Part shown: positions 29,749 through 39,294 of the stretch, one piece after another | How the letters are laid out: each line of letters opens with the position of its first letter | How positions within the stretch are numbered: the stretch's first letter is position 1 | DNA from: Entamoeba invadens IP1 | Taxonomy: Eukaryota; Evosea; Mastigamoebida; Endamoebidae | Reading direction: 5' to 3' | NCBI RefSeq assembly: GCF_000330505.1 | Contig: NW_004443770.1 | Coordinates: forward strand, 385,099-449,098 | DNA length: 64,000 bases | Position numbers and translations under genes: made by a program | Notes under the pieces: model-generated | Databases searched by the model: none | Seen by the model: the letters and a program-made list of their open reading frames with translations, nothing else | Told to the model about the DNA's origin: nothing

Positions 29749-31686
29749 ATGCAAGTGTTGCTCATCTTATCTGTTGCAATAGCAGCCATTGCTACCCCAA
29801 AATGCCCACAAACGACTGTGTCGAATGTAGTCGGTGATTTGAATCAGAAACAACCGGCTGGAACAAAGGCCTTAGCCCTCGAAATGTACAAGAAGGCTTT
29901 GTTGACTGATGATGTCAAGGTCCCAATTCAGAATAGAACCCAGGCAATTAAGGATAGACTTAACCAAATCACCAATTCGACTGCTGTAAACAAGACCCAG
30001 GAGGTTAACCTCCAGATCGAAAAGATCAACGCTAATATTAAACTCATCGAAGAGGAAACAGCTCAGGTTAACGCCTCTATCGCCGAGTCATTGAAGAACA
30101 TCAATGAAACCCAAAACAACGAGAAGAAACAGCTCGAGGAAAAAATGGCCGAAATCGCAAAGGAAAGAGCTTTGATCGATGCTCTCAACAAAAAGAAGGA
30201 AGAACTCAGAAAGAAGACCATTGATTTGTTAAGACTCAAAGTCACTGCCGAGAAAATTATTGAACACCACGCCGAGCAGATGAGAGAAAGAAGAAGATTC
30301 ATTAAGGATTTGGAATCTTCCAAGAGAAGAGTCGAAAACACAAAGAAGGCTTTGGAAGTTGTTAAGGAACAGGAACAAAAGAAGAGAATCGCTGCCATGA
30401 AAAAGGCCAAGATTTTGACTCAGAACTTGAGAGACCAGGACACCGCCCAAGAAATGAAAGAAAGAATGATTAAGTTGAAACAAGATAGACTTGCTGAGAT
30501 CATCAGAAGAAAGATGCTCATTCTCCAGGAACAAATCAAGACCGCGAAGATCCAGAACAACGAAGAACAGAGAGTTGCTCTTGAGAAGAAACTCCTTGAA
30601 CTCAAGAGATACAAGAAGGCTAAAATTCACTGCGCCAGAAACGCTCTTAGAAAGTACAAGTTAGTCAACCAAAAGAAGATTGAGGACTTGAAGCAAAAGG
30701 TTCTTGACACTAAACTCGCTAATAGACTCACTGTTGAAAAGAATGACTACTTGACCAAGATCAAAGCAGAGTTGGCCGACGAAATTGACGAACTTAAGAA
30801 ACAAAAAACCGCTTTTGAAACCGAGAAGACCATTGAAGAGAAAACCATCGACAATCAACTCAAGATTGAATCCGAGAACTTGAAGGCTGCCCAAAAGGCT
30901 CAAGTCAGAAAGGACTACGCGTACAAGAACAACAGAATCGATTTGGCTGAACTTAGAAACACCGTTTTGAACGCTGAGAAGGCTCAACTCGAGAGAAAAG
31001 CTGCCAAGAAGTTACTCAAGGGTGTTATTTCATCAACTGCTAAACAGAACGCCATTGACAATAGAGCAAATCTCGACATTGCCCTGATGAAGGCCGAGAC
31101 CTCAAACAAGAAGAAGATTTTGAAGACCATTGCCAACGGAACTAAATCCACAGTCGAGGCTGAGAAGGCTGCTGTTGAGGCATTGAAGAATGCTGCAGTT
31201 AAAGCTAAACAGGAGAGACAAATTTTCAAGACCCAGATTGCCAGAGACATTTTAGTCGAAGCTAACCAGAGACATTTGAAACACCTCAAGGAGAGAAAGG
31301 CTGAGATTGAAGAAATTGTTAAACAAAAGGTCGCCGAAAGAAATAGAAAGGCTGCGTTAAAGGTCAACAAGGCTGACACCCTTATTGCTTTGGCTGGTTT
31401 GCAGGGTAAACTCGATAAGAAGTACATTCTCAGAAGACAACAGGTCGCTCTCAAGAACGCTCAGGCTTTGTCCAATGCTGTTAAGGGACTTGTTCCAGAG
31501 AAGAAAGATCAGTTTTTGAAGCTCAAATCATTCAAGGTTAACTGTGGTTCTCTTGCCAAGAAGATGTCCACCCCATGCTCTGGTGATGCTAAAAAGGATG
31601 CTAAAAAAGCTGACAAAAAAGTTGCTAAGAAGGCTGCAAAGAAGGTTGCTGCTAAAAAAGCTGCGAAAAAGGCCAAGAAAGACTAA
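29749..31686 (+). CDS. Secreted long coiled-coil protein with histone-H1-like Lys/Ala tail (645 aa)
   Basis: The start is placed at the ATG at 29749 because it begins a textbook signal peptide (MQVLLILSVAIAAIAT); the open frame extends 105 bases upstream without an ATG of its own. The mature chain is about 560 residues of Lys/Glu/Ala/Arg-rich coiled coil with early N-glycosylation sequons. A short Cys-containing segment (VNCGSLAKKMSTPC) follows, then a 33-residue tail of KKA/KKV repeats like histone H1 or bacterial Hc1 tails. Codons are strongly biased (AAG over AAA, GAG, CTC, AGA) compared with neighbours, suggesting high expression. Family unknown; same architecture as the divergent neighbour. 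Confidence 0.87.
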   Translation: MQVLLILSVAIAAIATPKCPQTTVSNVVGDLNQKQPAGTKALALEMYKKALLTDDVKVPIQNRTQAIKDRLNQITNSTAVNKTQEVNLQIEKINANIKLIEEETAQVNASIAESLKNINETQNNEKKQLEEKMAEIAKERALIDALNKKKEELRKKTIDLLRLKVTAEKIIEHHAEQMRERRRFIKDLESSKRRVENTKKALEVVKEQEQKKRIAAMKKAKILTQNLRDQDTAQEMKERMIKLKQDRLAEIIRRKMLILQEQIKTAKIQNNEEQRVALEKKLLELKRYKKAKIHCARNALRKYKLVNQKKIEDLKQKVLDTKLANRLTVEKNDYLTKIKAELADEIDELKKQKTAFETEKTIEEKTIDNQLKIESENLKAAQKAQVRKDYAYKNNRIDLAELRNTVLNAEKAQLERKAAKKLLKGVISSTAKQNAIDNRANLDIALMKAETSNKKKILKTIANGTKSTVEAEKAAVEALKNAAVKAKQERQIFKTQIARDILVEANQRHLKHLKERKAEIEEIVKQKVAERNRKAALKVNKADTLIALAGLQGKLDKKYILRRQQVALKNAQALSNAVKGLVPEKKDQFLKLKSFKVNCGSLAKKMSTPCSGDAKKDAKKADKKVAKKAAKKVAAKKAAKKAKKD

Positions 31687-32409
31687 TTGTGAACTTTTTT
31701 AAGTCGAAATTTTTGTGATTCGCTTGTTTTCATGCCTTGATTTTTGCGTTTTACTATAATTCTGTATTTTTAATTAACATCCATACTTTGCTATTCTTTT
31801 AATTTCTTTTAAGTGTTATCTTTTTGACTTGTTTGTTGGTTTTTTGTATATACTTAATTATATATAAATAATAATTGAACTATTCAACCAACAATCAATT
31901 TATTCGTTGGTGGTTAGAGAACTTTGTCTTTCACTTTTTGGTCAATGATAATTAGAAAATTTCGGGATTTTGTTCGAAATATAAAAAATCGTCGTTTTAG
32001 TTTTTTTCCCGGTTTATTAAACGATAATATGTGTACAAATTGATAAAAAAACAACATTGTACAACAAATTCTTCATGTTTTATTTCGTATAACTATATAT
32101 TTATATCCATATGATTATATAACTATATGCATTCTATAATACACAATTGATTTGTAAAAATTTTGTTATTGAACAGACATTTGCCTGTTTAATAATACAT
32201 AATTTAATAAACTATAATTAATGATTTTTTAATTATTATTTTTCAACATTATGTAAAAAAACATAAAAGATTGAATATGTCATAACAGATATGCCAATAA
32301 ACGGGACATTACGCGACCAATAGAATAGTTAATAAATAGTATAATAACGATACAAAAACCAATAAGAACACCCAAGTACGATCACGTAACTCAAAAGCTC
32401 AGAGTTAGA
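31687..32409. other. AT-rich intergenic region
   Basis: No gene; the right end is the promoter of the gene at 32410. Confidence 0.4.
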
Positions 32410-33111
32410 ATGTCGAAGGAGGTGTTGGAAGTAGTGAAATTGTTTTTCTTAACGAACGAAAAGCTTCAACCTGTTCTTGAAGGATTACACGAGACGATCT
32501 TCAAGACTAAAAGTATAGAAGAGTTATTTATAGTAGCATACCCTGTCTTGTCACGGTACTTTGTTAACCCAGACGTTCCATTTGAAGAGCGATTTGGGTT
32601 ATTAGACAGTATAGTTCGCTTAATTACACCAAATAATATCACACACTTAGTCTCATTAGTACAAGCGAATCATGCCCTTTCTAATCCAGAGAGTCCAGTT
32701 GAGCCAAGTGTCTATTTAGGTATTAAACAGATCATTGAACATATTAATGCTATTAAAGGACTAATAGAGTCCGACTGTGAAAAAAAAGAGATGATGCCTC
32801 AAAGTGTCATATCACAGATCTTCACTGTAATGTTGGACTACACTGCTAAACTCAATGAAGAGTGTGTTGTGCCGATCAGTGACTTATTGGAACCAATCAA
32901 TAAACCCGCAGAGGTCATCGACAAGACAATTCGACTCAACCAATTGAAGAGCAAATTTTTGATGTTACTGTCACACGCCTCCACAGAACAACTCAAACGT
33001 GTTGTCGACCACCTTGACAAGAAAAATTGTGAAGACGGGTTTGATTTCTCCGTCGACGTGGATCAATTTGATTTGGACAAGCTTGTGTACTTTTGTGGGT
33101 TACTCCAATGA
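32410..33111 (+). CDS. Hypothetical all-helical protein, 233 aa
   Basis: A single-exon frame with normal coding composition. The sequence is Leu/Ile/Val-rich and predicted entirely helical, with no signal peptide, membrane segment or cysteine motif. It resembles a small helical-repeat (HEAT-like) protein in texture, but I do not recognise a family. Followed by CoaE in the same direction 189 bp on. Confidence 0.75.
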   Translation: MSKEVLEVVKLFFLTNEKLQPVLEGLHETIFKTKSIEELFIVAYPVLSRYFVNPDVPFEERFGLLDSIVRLITPNNITHLVSLVQANHALSNPESPVEPSVYLGIKQIIEHINAIKGLIESDCEKKEMMPQSVISQIFTVMLDYTAKLNEECVVPISDLLEPINKPAEVIDKTIRLNQLKSKFLMLLSHASTEQLKRVVDHLDKKNCEDGFDFSVDVDQFDLDKLVYFCGLLQ

Positions 33112-33300
33112 TAGAAGATGTGTGTATGTGTGTAATTGAACGTTCGTTACTATATTATTAATAAAATGATACTATACTATTAGTAAATAGACTCTTTACT
33201 ATATGTACTAGTAACATATTTATATTTTTATATTAGTCACTCACATATATAGCAAAATATTATATTATATACTAGAATCAGTCAAAGGGGTATCGAAGAG

Positions 33301-33909
33301 ATGGTGTACGTCATAGGAATCACAGGAAGAATTTGTAGTGGGAAGTCGACTCTACTTAATGTCATGAACAGCCGTGGGATCCCAACAATAGATTGCGACA
33401 AGATTGGATGGGAATTATACTCGAAAGACTCTATAGCATTCTCTGCATATGTCAAAGAGTTTGGAAAAGATGTTATTGGAAAAGACGGGAATATTGATAG
33501 GAAGAAATTGTCTGCATGTGTCTTTGGACATCCAGAAAAGGTCAAACGCATCAGTGAAATCTCATGGCCTATGATCTATCAAGTACTTGTGAATAAGATC
33601 GAGAAGTTCAGTTGTGAAGGACACAAAATAGTTGGAGTGGAAGCTGCTTTGTTAATTAAAGCCAATTGGGAATGCATTAACGAAATTTGGCAGACTAAAA
33701 TAGACGACGAAATTACTATCAATCGACTGATGAAAAGAAATAATTTGAGTCGTGAGGAAGCTTCAAAAAGACTGAATTCACAACCATCACAAGAGGAATA
33801 TGACAAGAAGGCAAATGTGACTTTTAATACAAATTGCTCTTTGGAACAAACTGCTAAGGAAATTAATAAAAAGCTTGACGAAACTATTAAAATGGTTGAA
33901 GCAAAATAA
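33301..33909 (+). CDS. coaE: Dephospho-CoA kinase
   Basis: 202 aa, the usual length of a stand-alone CoaE. The P-loop is GITGRICSGKST, followed by the CoaE hallmark DCDKIGWELY (usually DADxIxR). KDGNIDRKKLSACVFGHPEK matches the family's GxIDRxxLxxxVFxxxxxxxxLExIxHP block; however the usual IxHP is SEISWP here. The lid/base region follows as LMKRNNLSREEASKRLNSQ with the Arg and Gln residues of the family. Phosphorylates the 3'-OH of dephospho-CoA, the final step of CoA synthesis. Not fused to PPAT as it is in animals. Confidence 0.93.
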   Translation: MVYVIGITGRICSGKSTLLNVMNSRGIPTIDCDKIGWELYSKDSIAFSAYVKEFGKDVIGKDGNIDRKKLSACVFGHPEKVKRISEISWPMIYQVLVNKIEKFSCEGHKIVGVEAALLIKANWECINEIWQTKIDDEITINRLMKRNNLSREEASKRLNSQPSQEEYDKKANVTFNTNCSLEQTAKEINKKLDETIKMVEAK

Positions 33910-34471
33910 ACCATTCCATTTTAGTTATTTGGGTTAGTACAAATCACACAGTTGTGCAACTACACACTCTTTTTGTTTTATAATATCTTCAGTGTATTTC
34001 TATTTACTAGCTCCGGTTATTAAACTTTTTAAAAACATTTTCTAATCATCATTGATTGGCGTAACACCATATTATACAATTCCAATTGTTTGTGTCATCA
34101 AGTATCAAATTTCTACACTTAAATTATATTCAAATTAGAATTAATTAATTTATAGTAATACAATTTTATCATTAATACAAATACTTTTATATAGTATAAT
34201 ATGACATAATATAATTAATTATAATTTAATATAACTTATATTATATTACTATTTTTATACTATTGTATAATTATCATTAATAATTTAATCAATAGTGTTT
34301 GTATATATTTACTATTTTTTAACTATACAATATACTCTATTGAATATAATAAACAATTAATACTTTAGTAATAATAACAATAAACTAGAATAATATAGTT
34401 ATTTTATAATAATATATATTATATACTGATGAACCACAAATTTAGAAAGCAAACTAGAAAAGAGATAATTG
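33910..34471. other. AT-rich intergenic region
   Basis: Very AT-rich; holds the CPSF160 promoter on its right side. No frame seen. Confidence 0.4.
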
Positions 34472-37400
34472 ATGAGTACCTTACTTCATGAAACAATCAT
34501 TCCCCCCTCCGGTGTAGAGAAAAGTATTATTCACCAATTTACAGGGAAGTACCCCCAACTCATAACAACTATTTCTAACTGTTTGACGTGTTACGACATC
34601 ACGCCATCAGGTCTTTCCATTCGTTTCAAAGAACGTTGTGAAGCGAACATAGTTGATGTTGGGTATGCTGTTGTCAAGGGTGTGTCGTTCTTAATTCTTC
34701 TCTTCAAACAAGCGCGCCTTTCAGTGATGCGATACAACACAGAAACAAACCGATTTGTTGTGCACTCGCTTCACTGTTTTGAATACCCTGAACTTCGAAT
34801 TCGAGAAAAATGCACGCCAACGGCTTATGATGATCCACGGATGTTCATCGATAAGAAAGGGCGATGTATATCACTTTTGTGTTACGACCGACTGTTATGG
34901 GTGATTCCATTAGGGTCCAATAGGTGTGTTTTTTACATTTCTATCAATTTATTTTGAACAAAGAGAAGAGGACTGACATATAGAAGCTCTTATCGCGTCG
35001 ATTTAGAGAAGTTTGGGGTGTCGCGCATAGTCGATGTGATATCGTTGAGTGGCTACGAAACACCGACGTTGGCATTCCTTCATATGACGGTGCCGACTTG
35101 GGATGCGTTTGTTGAACTTTTTAGACTTCATATCTCGGATACTTGACAGTAATAAATGAAACTGACAGATAGGCGTACTGTCAATACAGGAGAAGCAACA
35201 AATGAAATTGCGATCATTAATGTGAACCCTGGTGTAGTAGGAGAGGAAGAACAAGAGTGTGCCAATGTAGTCAATCGGATTAGTCGCCTTCCATACAACA
35301 CTTTAAAAATGGTGGAGTGTTATCCACTACCTGGTATCTTACTCTTAGCTTCTGTTAGTGTCTTATACATCTCCACGACGTCATCTGAGTCATTCATCTT
35401 ACCATTTGGCACGTATTTCAATCCTCCAGAGGTGTGGAAGGGGGTTGTTCCTTTCCTCAAGCTTCTTCCGATGAAAATCCGGATCATCCAACTTGTCAAA
35501 AGCATTCACCAATTATCACAGAATTTGTATTTGACATTCACCGATAAAGGAGACTCCTATTACATTCACTTAAATTGCGTGGAGGGTATTGTGCAAGAGA
35601 TCGTCCTCTCCAACGCGCCATACAAATTTATACCAAACACGGTCTCGTTGTATGACGATTACATCTTCTTGGGGAGTGTCTTCCACGACTCTTATTTGTT
35701 CAATTACACGATATGTGAGTACGGTAAAGGAGATATCAAACCGTTTGGGATTCATTGTGGGGATGCCGTTCGTATTAAAAATCTGCAGGAGCGCAGCGGA
35801 CAAATGGAGGAAGACTACCCCTTTGATTTCCAAACGCCGATGGAAAAGCCGAATGAGTTAGTCTTGAAGTTACCGGAACTCGACAAAATCAAGAGTGTTT
35901 CGTGTATCCACGATTATTGTTTGGAGGGCGATGAACACAACGGATTTGAATTTGTTGTGTGTGTAGGGTTCCAACCGTTTGGACGAATCATTAAAATCCG
36001 CGTTTGTTTTGTGTTGTATTTTCTCGATATCTGTCGGCTGTTTGCATGTACTAAATACTAGAGAAACGTTCACACCGAAACAAAGATCTCTGCGAATGCG
36101 CCGAATTTTGTATTCAAAGGGATAGAGAGTGGCGTTGAAATCACACACAATGGGATTAGTGTGAATAGCGAAGTGAAATTGAGTTTACAAGAGAACATTG
36201 TAAGAGGGAGAGTGAACAATGGATGTGCCGTGTGCGAGTTAGAGAATAAAACAACAGTGTTTTACGATATTCAACAAAACAAGGTGTTAAAAACGTTTAT
36301 TGATGTTGAGAAGGGTGCGTGGTATCCTGAGAGTACTGATATGGCTGAGGAGGATGATAGCCATTACCTCTTATTAAAGAACAAAAGGATAACACTTGGG
36401 ACGCAATACTTGAGTGGAATAGGAGAGTCTTATGCGCGTTTTGTTGATCAAAGCACACAAGAACAGATTGAGAGTGACAAGCCTGAGAAGACTGAAAAGA
36501 AGAATGAAGACAATGAAGTATTAGATGTCGAGTGTATTAGTGTTGTAGAAGGCAAAGTTGACATCTTTTGTGTGACACAAAACAACAATTTCTATTATTA
36601 CCGTTCACTGCCACAAAAGGGGGTCTTTGAGCGTTTAAAGATCGAAATTCCACATAAAAAGGAAAGTAAGAAAGTTCCGCCAAAGATCGTCGAACTCATG
36701 CGAACGTCTTCCAAAGCGTCTGAAAAGCGATTTTTGGTATGTCGAGCGTTTCCGTTCATTTTGGAGTTTTGTTATGGGTTTCCGTGTGTTATTCCATATG
36801 TAGAGAATTCGATATATGACGCTGTTGCTATTGATACTTCAAAACTCTTCTTACAGACGGATGAAGGGGGGGTCACAGTTACACTCCCCAAATTTGAGAC
36901 GTTCAATTATGGTATTCCAATTCAAGAGATCATAGTAGGAGGAACTCCACATAACATCATTTCCTCTCCAATAGGTCTAGTTTATACTATTTCAACGACA
37001 ACGACATTGGAAAGCCCGGACTGTCCTCCACAACTTCCACACTCTTCAACACAACAAAATGCATTAGAAAAGCCGCCAGAATTGACTGCGACACCTTTGC
37101 GAGCCGAGTTGTTCTTAGAACATTACAAATTAGTGTATTTCGACCAGAATCAGTCGTTCACGTTTGATAAGGGGATGTTTGTGAATTCGCTTCGTGTGCT
37201 CGAACTCACTATCAACTCGGTGAAGCGCGTATTAGTAGGGTGTGGAGTTAATACACAAACGACTGAAGACGACCCGGTGAAGGGGAATGTCTTTCTATTC
37301 AGTCTCGAGAGCACATCAGAAGGTACGATCCGGCATATTTCGACTGTCTGTGATGGTAAAAAGGCTGTTCATGCGATTAATTCGATTGGGGGGTATTTAG

Positions 37401-38185
37401 CTGTAGCTGAAGGGAATGAGCTTCAAATTTTGAAAGGGAAAACGGAGAGTTTGTGGGTAAAGAAGTGTTTTAGTGATATTTCGATCTTGATCAATACAAT
37501 TACATTTCTCCCAATGACGCTGAGCAAAAATAAAGTCGACGAGATGTGTTATTTGATCTTACTGAATGACATGTACCGCTCAGTCATTCTCTTGTTATTC
37601 CAACCACAAAAGAAGAGCGTGATTCCACTTGGAAAGGACGGACGGGACATTCACGCGATCGACGCCGCCTTTGTCTTAGACAAAGATTACTTCCACGTTC
37701 TCGAAATTGACTATGAGAGGAACTTGAGTGTGATGAATTACTTGCGAACAGAGACCGAACGAATTTCTATCTTCGAAGTCGCAGCAACGTTCAATGTCGG
37801 CGTCGACATTTTGCGGCTCACGCGACTCAGATTGGGGAATGGGTACGTCTTCGTGTACCTCTCCGCTCAAGGCAGCGTCGGCTATTTGACTGTAGTGAAT
37901 GAACGAAGTTACCAAACTCTTCGCCAGATCAATGCGAAGATGAATCGGGAGCCGTGGCATTTTGCTGGGACGAATCCGGAAGAGTTTCGTATGGAGAAAG
38001 GGTATGGTGTTGGGTATGGGCGACGCAAGCAAGTGATCTTAGATGGGGACATCTTGAAGGAGTTTCATTTCTTAACACAAGAGCAACAAAAGAGGGTCTG
38101 TTTAAGGAACACATCGATCAGTGATGTTGTGAATATCTTAGATAATGCGTTACAAAGGTCTTCGTTGCTCCAACTCGAACCATAA
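34472..38185 (+). CDS. CPSF1: Cleavage and polyadenylation specificity factor, 160-kDa subunit; four exons
   Basis: Exons 34472-34923, 34984-35106, 35173-36001 and 36062-38185 join in phase to 1175 aa. Introns are 60 nt (GTGTGT...TATAG), 66 nt (GTTTGT...GATAG) and 60 nt (GTTTGT...CTAG). Exon 1 tracks CPSF160: FKQARLSVMRYNTET then SLHCFEYPELR and DKKGRCISLLCYDRLLWVIPL. Exon 2/3 gives PTLAFLHMTVPTWDA then ATNEIAIINVNPG. The C-terminus has AQGSVGYLTVVNERSYQTLRQ and WHFAGTNPEEFR, the CPSF_A pattern. This subunit is the triple-propeller scaffold of the polyadenylation complex and is shorter than animal forms (about 1440 aa). An acidic, low-complexity insert lies near residue 590. It is convergent with Spc25 (78 bp apart). 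Confidence 0.9.
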
Positions 38186-38263
38186 AGTGAGTCTTGTAGT
38201 ATTACTACGTAGTTTTATCTATCAGATGAAGTAATTGAGTGGATTCATATTTGTTTCTAACAA

Positions 38264-39097
38264 TCAATTAGTCTTTGGAAAGGCATACCGCACTTGAAGT
38301 AAAAACTTCAAGAAGTTGTGGTGTTGATACAACTTCGACAAGTATCTCTCGATGTCCAGAACCTTTGGAGAACATTTATTCACTATAAATATGCCACTTA
38401 TAATCTTCAATTCTATTTGGCCTTGTGGGATATCTCCCAACTTGTCAAATGACACTTTTAAGAGGGTCGTGTTCTTCTCACAGGTCACTTCAATTTCTAT
38501 CCCAAATTGTCCTAACAAGTTGGTGTTCTCTTCTTTCTTCCGTTCTTCATTTTCTATTATCATACTTTTCTTTTCTATTTCTTTCTCTGTGTGTTACTTC
38601 ATTCTCTTATTCTTAACATTATAATAATATATATAATATATTATTGCTATTATAATATTATATATATTATTTATATATTATAATATAATAAAAACATACC
38701 ATATACCCCTATCTGAGTTTGCATATATCCCATCTCCTCATTCAACATCGCTATCTTCTTCTCCTCAAATTCAATTTTCAAGCGCAAATCGTCTTCTATC
38801 TGTTGCCTCAATTCTGCGTCCGTCTTCTCTATCATCGTTTTCCGCGGAACATATTCTTTTCCTTTGTGTCATGTTACATTCTCTTCTCCTTGTCACTACC
38901 TTCCTAAAAAACAAACGCTGTAAATTGATACCAGTACGTTGTGGAAATGTATCGATCTTCGTTTGGAAGATATCTTTGCTACTCCTCATCTCTTCGTTGT
39001 GTTCTTTATATCGGCTAGTTACTGATTCCAAAAAGTGAACATCGTCCTCTTCCAAGCATTCAGGAAGTCCTTCTATTCGACTCGTTGTCATGCTCAT
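38264..39097 (-). CDS. SPC25: Kinetochore protein Spc25 (Ndc80 complex); three exons
   Basis: Exons 39097-38917, 38861-38700 and 38586-38264, 221 aa. Introns are 55 nt (GTTTGT...AAAG) and 113 nt (GTATGT...ACAG); both junctions are in phase and rebuild one continuous coiled coil (residues about 60-140: RQQIEDDLRLKIEF, MLNEEMGYMQTQIG, KEIEKKSMIIENEERK). The C-terminal globular domain follows the Spc25 pattern: LGQFGIEIEV, LKVSFDKLGDIPQGQIELKI, then NKCSPKVLDIERYLSKLYQ and the ending FLKFLLQVRYAF. Length equals yeast Spc25. It should pair with Spc24 at the inner end of the Ndc80 complex. The first intron acceptor is not TAG and is the least certain junction. Confidence 0.82.
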
Positions 39098-39294
39098 CCT
39101 TCTCTTTTTTAGTTATCTTTTATCTCTTTTTAATAATAATATAAATATATAAATAGTAATATCTATTATTATATATATATTATAATATCTAATATTATAA
39201 ATATAATATAAATATAATATATAAATAATTTAATTATAAAATATATTATAATTTATAGTATATTATATAAAACTATTAAATATCACCAACAAAT

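Noticed and set aside
30063..31454. Several minus-strand frames up to 156 codons
   Set aside because: Antisense shadows of the strongly codon-biased coiled-coil gene.
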